From positions 157,894,699 to 157,958,698 of the forward strand of contig NC_134574.1 in assembly GCF_050947875.1 (NCBI RefSeq): a stretch of DNA of 64,000 bases. The letters run 5' to 3'. This DNA comes from Dermacentor variabilis. Lineage: Eukaryota; Arthropoda; Arachnida; Ixodida; Ixodidae. The position numbers and the translations under genes are program-made. Below the pieces are notes generated by a model. It did not search any database. It was not told the origin of the DNA and saw only the letters and a list, made by a program, of their open reading frames with translations. The first letter of the stretch is position 1; every line of letters starts with the position of its first letter. Below are positions 29,468 through 42,672 of this stretch, piece after piece.

Positions 29468-32049
29468 GACCCATTGCCCACGGTCACAACAGGCGCGCCG
29501 GTGCAAAATATTCTACGAGCCCGTCCGGTTTCGCCGTTCACCATGCGCCATTCGTAGAAAAAGGTCCTTAAACCTAGGCGAGAAATGCCTAAGCATATAG
29601 TAAAAGGGGGATAGTAAGCAGTACGGGTCGCCCTAGTAAACACCCCACCAGTGAGGCTGGAAGGTGACTAAAGGGAAGCCAAAACGAGACGATGCGTGCA
29701 CTCGTGCATTCATTACGCATGCACGCGCAGCCGTCCCCCTTCCGCGGTCTATGACGGCATCAACGCCTCGGTTATGTCGTGTCGGACATCGCACAAACAA
29801 ATTAAGCGGAACCTCCCCGAACGGGAACTGTCGAAGATATGCGTAGCATGATATCGTGGTCGGCGTTGTGCGGAAAGTATATGTTCGGCGATGTAAATAT
29901 GTGCATCTCTTAATTTTTCAGCTTTAATGCATAAAAAGGCAGTTCGTTAAAGTAAAGGGAACAGTGCACTTTTACAGCAAGTTTGACCACGCCTATCTCA
30001 AAACTGGTGATAGTTTCAAAATTAGTTCCAAGCGGATGAGCGATATGAAATCACTGGCCTCAATTCGCGTATCGCTATGTCTGCGCTAAAGTAATTAGTT
30101 GAAGATCTAATTAGTGTATTTTTCCTTATTTGTCAATTGTGCGTGCTAATTTCTGGTGCATGTAATATATATCTCTTCGAGTGTTCCAGCTCACTAAGCA
30201 GATTTGTGTTAAACGCCAGAGGCGATCTTTAAAAATCTTGTATTCAGTAGAAAATTAACCACAGTGCACTATACTCCTGTAAAGGGTGCACCGCCGCATA
30301 TCTAAACATGATGAGACAAAGCCACCGTGCGGCACACTTTTGAGAAATGGAGGGAGTTCGCTTGGACTAAGCAGGCTTCGCGCGAGGTGATTGTGTCCGG
30401 AAGGCGGCTTCACCGATACCTACAAGAAGACAGAATTAGTCGCAAAGTAGGTAGAATTAATGATATAGTCGTAATTAGCGCCAATACGACGGAAAATTAG
30501 CTGCATTTCACAATAGACTTCACCGGAATCGTCTCAGCTGGCCTCCAGGTAAAAAATAGAAGGAACAAGAAAAAGAAAAAAAATGAATAAGAAAGAAAGA
30601 AAGAGAGAAAGAAAAAAAGAAAGAAAAGCTCCAACGAAGTTTCGACGCTGAAGAAGACAAGGTTGGATGTAATTGCGCGTGAAATAGCAAATGAGTGAAT
30701 AATTATCATGAAGAAAGACAGCCAGAGACGAAATAAGGAGATATATTTAACATTAATTCGTAAACTCATTTGAACCACGATGTACGTCGACCTTGTCTTC
30801 TTTAGCGTTGACATTTGGTAAGCACTTTCTTTCTTTTCTTCTTTCCTTATTTCTGTATATTTTATTGTTTTGCAAAAGTGATTGTCCTCTTCTTCCTGCA
30901 CAAGTAGCTAACAAGTGCAGTTGTACTAAACGCCATGCAGCATTTTTTGGCGGTGATATGATCGAGGGAGGGCCGCGAAGTATAGCTCATTTTAACGAGG
31001 ATATTGTTATATCGGAAAACAATTGTTTACAGTATCACAGGAACTCTTTTAAAACGCAATAAAAAGAAACCGTGGAAAGAAACTAAAAAAATACGTTCCT
31101 GTAGATGATCTCGCCACCAACAGCTTGATGCCAGCCGATATAGATACTGAAGCAGGTGGAATGCCGTTAGTTTCAAATTGCAAAAAAAAAAAAAAAAAAC
31201 GTGTATCGCGTGAAGCGTCATAAGATGCGGCAATCAGTTACACTGTTGTTTCGCTCCACGCGAAACAACAGTGTAAAACCTAAAATCAGTGCTTAACACG
31301 TTCTTCTAAATACTAGATTTAGAATACGAACAAACTAAAATAAACAACAACAAAGGGTCTGCGTGCCGCCAAGCGATAACAGGATATCACATGTAGCAAT
31401 AAACTTTTGGACGAATTCCTTCAACGTTACAGCGGGGGTTCAAGTCGCGTTCACGGCAATGGATAAAACAGTTGACAGAAACAGTAGTCACCTGTAACCA
31501 GCTTACCTTAATCCTTCAACAATATCAGAAAATAAAAATATAAAGAAGAGAGAAGCATTAGGTTCAACAAAAGTTGGTGTACAAGTCCACTGAACGTTTT
31601 AAATAGCTGATCTAGTTAAGAGAAGATTTCAGCTCGTCGTCAACTCAGGTTTTCCTGTTCAAACGCATGTGAGATGTAGAAATACTGTCATTAGGCAATC
31701 GTTGAATAGATTCGATTGAAATTTGGGGCATTTACTAGAGAAAACCTAATGATGTGGACTGTTGAACCTATATTTTGATTTAAGGCATCAAAGTTGTTTT
31801 TTAAATTGCCCAAGACCGTCGTTTGAAAACGTTGATGAACAAAATGTTCAAACCTGTAACTCTGCATCAAGAAGAGATATGTGTTCTATAAACTGCATGT
31901 GTTCGAGGACCTAATGCGGTCCAATTTGACGTGTGAGGTTGCAGTTTATGTGGAATTGTTGCAATGTTTACGAGACTGTTGCAGAAGTCCTGGTCACTAA
32001 ATAGTGGCGTATATATACGTATGTGTGCGTGTGAATGCAAAGAATGGAG
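29468..32049. other. Mostly non-coding region
   Basis: No coding region recognised. A purine-rich GAAA tract is at 30560-30628, and AACGAGGATATTGTTATATC (about 30993) belongs to the AACGAGG-type repeat seen at 56213. A perfect hairpin is at 31238-31276, and an A-run near 31182-31199. Confidence 0.45.
31238..31276. repeat. 16-bp perfect hairpin
   Basis: TTACACTGTTGTTTCG and CGAAACAACAGTGTAA pair around CTCCACG. Confidence 0.85.
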
Positions 32050-32690
32050 ACAGAGAGGCTCAAATTTTGTTAATCACGACCATATAAAGCCAAGAAAAGC
32101 GTGGGGCAATTATCTGTGGCAGAAATTGAAATGTAGAAAATAATGAAGAAAAGAGAAATGAAAGTGGTCGAAAAGCTAACTTGTCGCCAAACCCACAACC
32201 TTCGCATTACGCTTGCGCTGCACTAACAACTGTGCTACAGCGGCGGCCATAAATAAGTCCACTAACTTGGGTATCACCCGCCGTGGTTGCTCAGTGGCTA
32301 TGGTGTTAGGCTGCTGAGCACGAGGTTGCGGCATCGAATCCCGGCCATGGCGGCCGCATTTCGATGGGGGCTAAATGCGAAAACACCCGTGTATTTAGAT
32401 GCACGTTAAAGAACCCCAGGTGGTCGAAATTTCCGGAGTCCTCCACTACGGCGTGCCTCATAATCAGAAAGTGGTTTTGGCTCGTAAAACCCCATAATTT
32501 AATTTTTTTTAAAACTTGGGTATCTTACGTGTACTAGATCCAGCCCTGGGATTGGTAGCCAGCGCCACTAAGAGCCATGGCGGATGGATGTGGAACACCC
32601 CTGTCTTTTGTCCAATGGCGTCGCGTAAAACGTGAAATTAGGAGAGCAGGCACCTAGCTGATAAACCCTCGTATGCTACTTAATGATGAG
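32050..32690 (-). mobile_element. SINE family B-related element, copy 2, interrupted by a family A SINE
   Basis: On the minus strand, from the right, comes a part ending CCATGGCTCTTAGTGGCGCTGGCTACC (about 32562-32587), then the interrupting SINE (32264-32524). A tRNA-like head with GCTGTAGCACAGTTGTTAGTG and AATGCGAAGGTTGTGGG follows (about 32195-32250), then the body (CCACTTTCATTTCTCTTTTC) to about 32050. The head and body start match family B at 36843. The outer limit at 32690 is approximate. Confidence 0.65.
32264..32524 (+). mobile_element. SINE family A, copy 6, full length with perfect 12-bp target duplication
   Basis: AACTTGGGTATC stands at 32264-32275 and again at 32513-32524; between them is a complete, well preserved family A element with a tRNA-like head and a T-rich AATTTAATTTTTTTTAA end. 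It is nested inside an older family B-related element, which dates A after B here. Confidence 0.95.
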
Positions 32691-32989
32691 CTTCGTGTGC
32701 GCGCTGCAATTAAAAAAAAGAATCTGAGGAACTAATCACTCAAAGAATACTAGATCTGGTCCGAGAAACCTTTGCGGTTTAATTATATAGCACCCACTTT
32801 GCCTATATGGCATGGATAAACATATAGCATACATATACATAAGTATACACGGAACATCACGGCGACGGCGAATTGCGATATAATTGCTATCGCAATAAAA
32901 TGTACACACGTGGCTCTCGTGATAAAGCCATGCGCAAGCCCCAGCATGTGCAGGTAGCACTGTGTTCAATTGGGCTGGTTGGTTCATCT

Positions 32990-33093
32990 TTAGAACAAAA
33001 ACAGGAACAGCGCAACACAGGACGAGCGGACGAGCGCTCTGTCTTGTTTACTCGCTCTTCCTGTGTTGCGCTGTTCCTGTTTTTATTCTAAAG
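32990..33093. repeat. Foldback element with 35-bp arms
   Basis: CTTTAGAACAAAAACAGGAA at the left mirrors TTCCTGTTTTTATTCTAAAG at the right, and CAGCGCAACACAGGA mirrors TCCTGTGTTGCGCTG. The core is GC-rich and about 35 bp. Arms have one or two mismatches, so the element is young. No coding capacity. Confidence 0.85.
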
Positions 33094-33423
33094 GTAGCAT
33101 TGTGTATCGATTTGAACGATGACCGGCGCTGCGATTCGCTGGGGAAAATGTGCAGTGGAGAAAAACGAACTTGCGAATTTGGAAAGCTATCTATTCGCTG
33201 AGAATCTTGTCTTCGTGCTACAGTGGAGTCGATGACATATTTCGCCTTTAACGAAATCTTCTGAGTGGCCGCTTTCAGTTGGGCTAGTTGGTTGGGTATT
33301 GTGTGGAGTATTTTAGCGTCCGTGTCTGTCCTGCTCTGCGATACAAAGAAGGCACTGCTAGGCAGACAACATAGACACAAAGTGATAAAGAAAACTCTCA
33401 CCTGTATCACTGCTACCTGTTCC

Positions 33424-33500
<77 letters not shown>

Positions 33501-33743
33501 AGAGGAGGGAAATAAAAATCAATGTGCGCCCGCTTTTATTCAAGCTCTTCGAGATGAAATCGCAGCCGTGGCCACTTCATCTGGATGTACGCATATATAA
33601 GCGTAACATGTTGCCATGTACTTACGCGAGCCAGGTACTGATTTCCGGAAAAGTTAGAGACAGGGGAACAGAGGAAAATTAGCGTCTCCACAATGCAGGT
33701 ACACAACCTACATTATCTATTATGTGGCTAATGTGTTTAATGA
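33094..33743. other. Non-coding, with a (GA)n array
   Basis: Contains (GA)n at 33429-33497. Nothing else recognised. Confidence 0.5.
33429..33497. repeat. (GA)n microsatellite
   Basis: About 34 GA units. The Arg/Glu or Ser/Leu frames through it are artefacts. Confidence 0.95.
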
Positions 33744-33990
33744 AAATTAAATAAAACGTGAGGTGTTACGTGACAATATCACGTTTTTATTATAAGGCAA
33801 GCCGTAGTGGGGAAAACCCGATTAATTTTGACCGCCTGAGGTTTTTTTAAAAAAGAAAACTGTGCCTAAATCTAAGTACACTAGCGCTTTGTTTTATTTC
33901 ACCCCAATCGAAATGCGGCCGTCGCGGCCTGAATCGAACTCACAGCCTCACGCTCAGCAGCGCAACGCCATAACCGTTGATACTACATAC
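33744..33990 (-). mobile_element. SINE family A, copy 7, diverged
   Basis: Minus strand. Body with AAGGCAAGCCGTAGTGGGG at about 33796, ATCGAAATGCGGCCGTCGCG at about 33907, and the reversed head to about 33990 (CACGCTCAGCAGCGCAACGC). Many changes and an internal T/A-run expansion. Confidence 0.85.
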
Positions 33991-35276
33991 GATGGTCGTT
34001 GCTAAAGTGTATGCAGCCAAAGTTCACCGAATCACTTAAAAGTGCACTGAAAATTCACCGACGATTACGATACTTCCTAGTGCGAAATTGGAGCGCACCT
34101 CTATACGTGTTTTCCTTTCACGATATATTGGCTGGCGCGGGCAATCTGTCTCGTGCGGCGCGTTGCAAACGGAGCGAAGTGTGACGCGACTGCCTCGCTA
34201 ATCGGGAGACCGCGAGACGCAGCGCGTGTGTGACGAGCGTAGGCGCGATTCACAGCAGCCGCCGCAGACAGACCTCCCAGACGACGCGCGCTACTCTGGC
34301 GCCACCTCGTAGCTATCGTCGCCGCACTAAGCCTTCCTTCTCACGCTTTTGCCATACCCTCCTCCTCCGCTTTCCTCCTCGCGTATTTCGTCCCCCGCTG
34401 CGTCCAGCGTTCGCTCTTTTCATCCTTCGCTGTGCTCGTTCTCTCGGATACGCAGACGCCCGCCGCAGGAACAGGCGCCCATAGGAGCTGCGCTCCAAAA
34501 GAAACATCAAATGCGTTTAGACTGATAAAGTATTCTCCCAGAAGCATTATCATCATAGATTTTGCGGAAACATATTGATTATTAGAAATGCGAAATGGAA
34601 AGCCAAACTGTTATTTTGCCTTCTAAAGTTGTACCCGAGTATAGGCCAGAGCAGACGCTATGAAAATTCAAGACGTTACGGCGGGTTGGATCGAAAACTT
34701 CACTGCGGCGTCACCATCCATGCACCTTTCGTTTTTGGCGTTTTTTTCTCGCTTACCAAGCCTCCTCTCACGGTAGCTCACGGTGAGTATTTTTAGCATT
34801 GTAGAAAAATAACAAATGACGTAAAAAATATGCCGGCCGTGATGTGTTTCCGACTCTCGTAGATGCTTCCGGCGCCTGCAGTAAGCAAAAACATGGCTTC
34901 CGAGATTTCCTTACTCCGATGGCGCCGCCGCAGGGGCGCGGATTTAGACCGCGCCGATTTACTTATATAGCCGAACTTATTCTTTTTTTTTTTCTTTCCG
35001 TTAGTGTGCCGTATTTCGTTTATACGAACGTCAGGGTACCTCTGAAAAGTGTTCGCGAGCGGAAGGTTTCAAAGTATGACGACGCACTCTAGGTTGTTGC
35101 ATCTTGTTGCTATTGTATGTTGTTGGCTATTATATGAAGCAAGTCACGTTTCATAATTAGTTAAAATTAATCAACTAACTTAGCAAGCATTAACGTGACA
35201 AATTTTCCATTCAGAAATCTATTAGCTCGTTCTAGGAAACATCTATAATTTAACATGTTCTAACTTCCTATGCTGG
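33991..35276. other. Non-coding; GC-rich and pyrimidine-rich at 34130-34480
   Basis: Open frames in the GC-rich part are low complexity (Arg/Pro/Ser) and I do not accept them as genes. It may be part of a DNA-transposon terminal region. Nothing recognised at 34500-35276. Confidence 0.4.
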
Positions 35277-35477
35277 TTACTTAGTATTTTGGCCACGGCG
35301 GCAGCATTTCGATGGAGACGAAATGCGAAAGCACCCGTGTACTTAGATTTAAGTGCAGGTTAAAGAACCCCAGGTGGTCGAAATTTCCGGAGTCCTCCAC
35401 TACGGCGTGCCTGATAATAACAAGGTGATTTTGACACGTAAAACTGCACAATTTAATTTGTGATTACTTAGTATTTT
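35277..35477 (+). mobile_element. SINE family A, copy 8, 5'-truncated with perfect 14-bp target duplication
   Basis: TTACTTAGTATTTT at 35277-35290 and 35464-35477 flanks an insert that begins GGCCACGGCGGCAGCATTTC, so the head is lost up to its last acceptor-stem bases. The body is complete. Confidence 0.95.
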
Positions 35478-35494
35478 TTCCTCCGTTCTTTCCT

Positions 35495-35745
35495 ATTGTG
35501 TGTAGTGGCTTTGGTGTAGCACTGCTAAGCCCGAAGTCGTGGGATCAAATAACGGTCGTGACCGCCGCATTTTGATGGGAGCGAAGTTACAGAAACGCCC
35601 TTGTAGCGTGCATTAGATGCACATTCAAGAAGCCCAGGTGGTCTAAATGATTTCGGAGTGCCCCAATTCGGAGTGCCCCACTTATGAGTACCCCACTCGT
35701 AATAATATTGTAGTTTCAGCACGTAAAACCTCAGAATTTAGTTTT
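35495..35745 (+). mobile_element. SINE family A, copy 9, old
   Basis: The head (GTAGTGGCTTTGGTGTAGCA, then CGTGGGATCAAATAACGGTC) and the body are recognisable but heavily mutated. A local GGAGTGCCCCA duplication is at about 35656-35678. It directly follows copy 8. Confidence 0.75.
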
Positions 35746-36261
35746 CTTTATCGAACAAACTGCAAGTCTTGTGATTTAAAATTTTGCCATAAAGCTAATG
35801 CTTGCGAATTTGGTTAAATAATATTGACTAACTAGGCAGTTAATCAGAATACATAAAGAATTGTGGCTAGCTCCACGAATAAACAACAACATGCATTTGG
35901 TAGCGCCCACTTTCAGTGCTTTGGCAAACTTTTAAACATGGGATAAAGTTGGCTAGTTGATGTTTTAGCAGTGCGGAGAAAGCGCATAGTTGAGTATAAA
36001 GTAGAGAAGAAGCGCAAGTAGCGACGTCTTGCGTCAGAGGAGGTTGGTTTGCCGAGGCTAGCTGCCTCAGGTCATGATCCCTTCTGGTACGTACTTTTTC
36101 CCTCCGTGGTAAAATAGCCCTCCAAGTTACCGGATGAACTTTAAAAAAAAAAACGTACCCTTTGAAACTTGGAGGTGGCTGGTGCCTTTGCGCCATCAAT
36201 GCTCCAGCCGTCTTTTACTATTCTCCAATGCCAAGATTCTTCAACTTTTTCTCTCGCAGTC
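35746..36261. other. Non-coding, nothing recognised
   Basis: No gene or repeat family seen. Confidence 0.4.
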
Positions 36262-36540
36262 GAGTGATAGCACGAAAGGACTGGACAAACAAGAAATACA
36301 AACGACAAAGGGCTGACCTTCGTTCCTCCCACGTCGTTCAGATTGGTGGCCAACTACCTGTCCGAGGCGCGCCGATGAATAACTCACTGCAAACACTGAC
36401 GCGAGGCTTGACCCAATGGAATATTCATTATTCTTGGCTGCCGCCACCATGAGTTGGCCACCGATCTGAACAAAACGGGACGCCCAAAGCTCAGCGCTCT
36501 GCCGCTTGTGTTCTTGTTTGTCCAGTGCTTTCGTGGTGTA
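36262..36540. repeat. Foldback element with arms of about 85 bp
   Basis: Left GCACGAAAGGACTGGACAAA through GTTCAGATTGGTGGCCAACT (36271-36350) is matched inverted by AGTTGGCCACCGATCTGAAC through TTTGTCCAGTGCTTTCGTGG (36450-36534). Arms are about 75-80 percent identical with a core of about 100 bp. No coding capacity. Confidence 0.75.
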
Positions 36541-36685
36541 TTCTACTCCGGTGGCTATAGCACACGTTGACGTTCTGGTTCACCTATCCTCTATCATCGT
36601 TCAAGGCCGGGTACCTCGCGCACAATAACTGCGTCTTAATTCTCAACGTCACTTCTGAAGAGTTATTGCACGTGTCATAAGCGAG

Positions 36686-36812
36686 AAGAAAGGGGGTTAG
36701 CCAAGGGGCCCGATTTTTATTAGTCATATCATAAGAAGCCAACAAACACTGACACCAAGGACAACATAGGGGAAATTGCTTGTGCTTAATAAAATGACAT
36801 AAATCAGCGTTT
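36686..36812 (-). mobile_element. SINE family B, copy 3, body and 3' end only
   Basis: Minus strand. In that sense: AAGCACAAGCAATTTCCCC, TATGTTGTCCTTGGTGTCAG, TGTTTGTTGGCTTCTTATGA, then GGGCCCCTTGGCTAACCCCC and the end near 36686. No tRNA-like head. Confidence 0.85.
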
Positions 36813-36842
36813 CCCCACCCATGAAGGTGGATGTGGAAACGG

Positions 36843-37045
36843 CGCCGCGGTAGCTCAATTGGTAGAGCATCGCACGCGAAATGCGAAGGTTGTGGGATCG
36901 TTCCCCACCTGCGGCAAGTTGTTTTTTCATCAACTTTCATTTCCACTAATTTATCGTTTCTTTATTTCATTTTATTAAGCACAAGTAATTTCCCATATGT
37001 TGTCCTTGGTGTCGGTGTTTGTTGGCTTCTTATGATGTACCCGCG
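36843..37045 (+). mobile_element. SINE family B, copy 4, with intact tRNA-like head
   Basis: 36843-36915 folds as a tRNA cloverleaf: acceptor GCCGCGG with CTGCGGC, D stem GCTC with GAGC, anticodon stem TCGCA with TGCGA, T stem GTGGG with CCCAC. The body follows (TTTCATTTCCACTAATTTATC, AAGCACAAGTAATTTCCC, TGTCCTTGGTGTCGGTGTT). It lies 30 bp from copy 3 in the opposite direction, so the two bodies can pair. Confidence 0.88.
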
Positions 37046-37647
37046 TTATCGACATTCGTGGTGTCCGAGCGCAATTGAAGACGGACAGAGGCAGACACAG
37101 GCCAAGCGCTCTCGGTCTACGTCTGTCTTCGCCTGCGCTTCGGAAGTATGAATATCAGTAGCACGAATTTATGTCAGTAGTATTAACTTGACAACATCAA
37201 TACATAAATAATAACATAACATAAATAACAAAAAATAGAGAAAAGGGAAAATAAATCTAGCCAAGCTGTCCAGCTTTCTCTGCTGAAGATTCCGGTTCGA
37301 TCGAATTCCCGCTTTTGTCAAACGTGCTCTCTCTGAGCGTACTACTCCTGGCAAGACAAATGTTATAACGAATACTTCACTCACGTATGATGCGTTGGTG
37401 GACAGACGGCGTGTTTGAGCCTAAAAAAAAAAAGATATGATTGCGGATTCACAGTAAACTACTACTGCGTGCTAATATATTTTTGCATGAGCATTGTTTA
37501 GAATTTGCAATCCCACATTGTCAACGCTGAGCATGAGTCAAATAGCCTCCAAGAAACAACTCTGGCAGAAATTAACTAGCGGTCTGGCGTTTGGAACGAA
37601 CAAGCGCCTGACCGTACAGTGGGTATCAAAAGTTTGCCGACTGCAAA
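37046..37647. other. Non-coding, nothing recognised
   Basis: No gene or family seen. Confidence 0.4.
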
Positions 37648-37770
37648 ATTTATTTATTTATTTATTTATTTATCTATTTATTTAGCATACTTATAGGGCC
37701 TGAGGGCATTACGGAAAGGAGGGATATAACAAATAACGAATCCAAGAACAGTTTGTGACCATGATGTAGT
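37648..37770 (-). mobile_element. LINE 3' tail (CR1-like), minus strand
   Basis: In minus sense: AATGCCCTCAGGCCCTATAA followed by GTATGCTAAATAAATAGATAAATAAATAAA. Layout and words match the tail of the CR1-like element at 7020-7068 (AATGTCCCACACAGGCACTG, then TAAATAAATAAA). Confidence 0.6.
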
Positions 37771-37834
37771 CAGCAAAACCGTGAAATAGTATACCTTGTT
37801 CGTATGTACTGTAGTGCAAGGTAGATATCCGAAT

Positions 37835-37975
37835 ATTTATTTATTTATTTATTTATTTAGCTATTTGTTTGCATCAGGAAGATGCGGGATGGCCCAGGCA
37901 AAAAGTGAAGGAAACCTCGCTTGAAGGAAACCTGAGCCCGCCTTGTACATGGCATACAGCAAACGCAAACGCTAA
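37835..37975 (-). mobile_element. Second LINE-like tail with (TTTA)n, minus strand
   Basis: TATTTATTTATTTATTTATTTAGC followed by GGCCCAGGC-type sequence; it resembles the tail at 37648 in arrangement only. The upstream limit is uncertain. Confidence 0.35.
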
Positions 37976-37988
37976 AAAATATGGCTAT

Positions 37989-39519
<1,531 letters not shown>

Positions 39520-39520
39520 T

Positions 39521-39569
<49 letters not shown>
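39520..39569. repeat. (GA)n microsatellite
   Basis: About 25 units. Confidence 0.95.
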
Positions 39570-39573
<4 letters not shown>

Positions 39574-39602
39574 GCTTTCAAAGCCACGAGTCAAGCCCCG
39601 CG

Positions 39603-39821
39603 ATGAGCAGTAACGCGAGAAATGCACGAACTGCTCTACAACTGGATTTGCAGTCTGGCCGAGAACCCAGTAGTATGCGTCTTCAGGAAACGGTTAGCTG
39701 CCGATTTTGGACAGAGAATCAGCGAGCGTTTGCCGTTCGCGCGTGCACAAGCACGAAGAACGTGGCGCACTGCTACTTCTGGCATGTTCCAGGAGAGAAG
39801 TCGATCGGCAAGTTTAAGTAG
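39603..39821 (+). CDS. Unrecognised 72-codon open frame
   Basis: ATG at 39603 (CCCCGCGATGA), stop TAG at 39819-39821. The stretch is more GC-rich than its flanks. A second frame (from 39622) is also open and encodes a basic peptide (RLAADFGQRISERLPFARAQ), so which frame, if any, is used is unclear. No domain recognised, and no good donor or acceptor pair was identified. It could be a small exon or chance. Confidence 0.2.
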   Translation: MSSNARNARTALQLDLQSGREPSSMRLQETVSCRFWTENQRAFAVRACTSTKNVAHCYFWHVPGEKSIGKFK

Positions 39822-40439
39822 ATGTGTGTGTCGGTTGGTAAATTGTTTGAGTTATGAAAGGGACGTCAATGCATTGATGAGGATTAGTGTAGAGAACTGA
39901 TAGATTTTGTTTAAGCGAATAGCTTTATTTGCCTCTTTCGGCAATTTGGTTGGCGGCGGCGGCTTATAGTCGGTGGTCGGACTTTCAATAAAAAAAAAAC
40001 AACAAAGAAAAAACAGAGGCACTGAGGGAAAAGGCGTGTGCTGTCGCGAAACCAAGTTGCGGGGAGGGTCGGAAAGGAGAAGAAGTGGTGGAAGGGGGGA
40101 GGGGCTGTTCGTTCATTTTTGGCTATTTGCTTACTTTGACAATCATGGTCGATGGTTTCTACAATTTTTTTTAATTTATCGCTTTCGCCGTGTAACCGGT
40201 TGCATCTCTCCTAGTGAACCACGCGTGCATACACAATCGCATCGATCGAATTTGCACGTGCAATGCTCGTTAATAGGGGCAAACAAAGAAGGTAGACCAC
40301 CATTCACGCGCCATAAGAAGGGCGATAACGTCGAGCACTACGCCTGGCGACAGAGATGGCATCAAAATAGTGAATGGAGCGTTAATTGCTATCGTTAGAC
40401 GTTCCAATAGGTCCAACTTTTTGAATACTATGTGTAGCT

Positions 40440-40552
40440 CAAACAAGACGAGTATGCGAGAAGAGCACGAGAAGACAAGGACACGGTGCTATATTAGGGG
40501 ATATGTTTGTTCGTACGCTGTTTTGGTGTCCTCGTCTTGTTTGCGTTGCAAG
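40440..40552. repeat. Foldback element
   Basis: CTCAAACAAGACGAG at the left and ACAAGGACAC in the middle are mirrored by GTGTCCTCGTCTTGTTTGCG at the right (about 40529-40548). Arms are short and imperfect. Composition resembles the foldbacks at 24189 and 32990. Confidence 0.5.
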
Positions 40553-42672
40553 CATTTCAAGAAGGCATACCAACAAGCTGGCAATTCGACGCCAGTTGAG
40601 TACTTTTAGAATTTATACTACGTATTTATGACGTAGTAGTTCTGCGTAAACACGCAGGGTGGAGAGAATTAATAAAGGAAAATTTTCCCCTTTATTAACT
40701 ATGCATTTATTTTTATTTGTTATCTCTTTATTGTTTTAGTATTTTGACTTTCCTAAAAGCCCGTTATACTGGAAATTGGGGTGGAGGTGAGGTTGACGGA
40801 ACATTGCAATAAGGTTAACAAACAAATAACTAATACGCAATGCAAATAAAATATTGCGCACCAGAATGCTACAACAGAACTCATTAGAAAAAAAAAAACT
40901 TACTACGTTAATAACCGATATTAGATATATAAAGAACATTGTGTAGAAACAATAAGATAACTCTTGTAGAAAGCGAACGAGAAAGAAAGTAGCAGCGTTT
41001 ACGGCTATGGATGATTGGTTAACAAATCAGTCAACGCATTTCGAGAGAAAAAAAAAGGGGGGGGGGGCGCTGGATCACTTATAGCATACTTGCCAACTCT
41101 CCCGAAATTGTCGTGAAGTATGCGAATTTGGGCTCGTTCTACAATTTTTCGAATGTTGCGTTGAGTTGCGCGAAAAGTAGATTCCGCTTGGGAAAAAAAA
41201 AAGGTTTTGAAGGTGCCATATTGATGGGAGGCGTTGTTATCTCGCAAAAACTAATGTACGTACTTGCTACGTACTTGCTTCAAGCAAGCTTATTCATCTT
41301 AAGCACGCGAAGTCGGCAATGTAGCAAAGCGCCTGGAAATGAATGTGGACCGACAATACACGCGTCGCTTTTGAGTCTCCACTGTTCCGAGTTTGTTGCT
41401 TCTAGTCTGGTGCGTCTGAAAGTACAAATTGTCGTTATTAAAATGTATATGTGTCCCACAAAAGGTGTGTGTGTGTGTGCACAGGGCAAACTAAAATAAA
41501 AACACACATGCGTGCAACTCCTCTCCCTCGCGCATCCTTCGTGCTATCAGTGCTGATCGGCCTGTTCGAAGCGTAAGTGTAAGCAACAATCGATGGCTAT
41601 GTAAAATGGTAAACTAAGCTTTAGATGGAGATAGCTTGAGGCAGATCGTTAAATAAACAGCACAGTCATGTAGGGAACAGCTAGTACTTTGGTTAAGATT
41701 TACTTCCGATGTTGTTCGTGGCATTATAGGTACATGCTTCTTACCTGTTTCGGTTGTGAATAGGGGCAACCCATTTAAAACGCCTGAAAGTAAAAGAACA
41801 CTCATGCAGCATTGAAATGTGCGGGCAGAAGGGAACGCTTTCAACTGTGCGTTTCTTTCTTTACTTAATAAAAGTAAAAATATATCGCCGTTTTTGAATG
41901 GATTAGGTTTTTGAAGTTCCTGAAGGAGGGGCGGGGGGGGGGGGGAAGTAAAACTGTACATCTATCTTCCCGCTACTCCGATGATGATGATGTAGGTTTT
42001 TTTTTTTTTTTGGCGCAATGGCCAGGGATGGGCCAAAGAGCGCCTCGGCGCTACTCCAAACGATATCAGCTCCATACAACGCTCAAGCTCTATTCAGTCA
42101 CTGACATGGAGACAATGACACGCACAGTTCACGATGAGAGGTGCTAAAGTGTCGGTAGCAAGTCCTCTGCTTTGACGTTCTTCCGGTGTTTCTCTATACG
42201 GCTTATGAACGCCCGGCATCACAGCACTGCGCTACGCGGCGCAGACAGCTAGCGCCACCTGAACACGAGCGAAGACTTCAGTCACAGCTCAAGTCAAGGC
42301 CGCATTGATCCCCACAGCCACTGAGCATGTTTATGTGAGAAATTTGAACGGGGGAACCGACATAAATGTCAAGGTGAACGTCAGCGCCCGCTTTACGTGT
42401 GGCCTTGTCAAATCCATCCGTCCTTTAGCGCTAAAATACGTTCATCACCGTGCCCCAAAACCAACTGCAGTCTACACACAAGATATTGTATAAAATAATG
42501 TTTCATTGCGTTAGTATTAGGGAAAATACCCGCGAATACACGCATAGTGCCTGGAGCGGCCAGTCGCGCGGCAATTTTTCGTGTATCCGCGGCTTCTTTC
42601 ATGCTTGGAAAAACACTTTTATGTAGCAGGTATTGACCTATAGAAAGCCGCATCTGGATTTTTGTTTCATGC

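Noticed and set aside
34230..34510. Arg/Pro-rich gene in the GC-rich patch
   Set aside because: Open on both strands, low complexity, no splice or start context that stands out.
36843..36915. Functional tRNA gene (cloverleaf, would-be anticodon CGA)
   Set aside because: The base before the anticodon is G where tRNAs have U, and the T-loop deviates from GTTCRA. A SINE body follows without a Pol III terminator, and sister copies exist. It is a SINE head.
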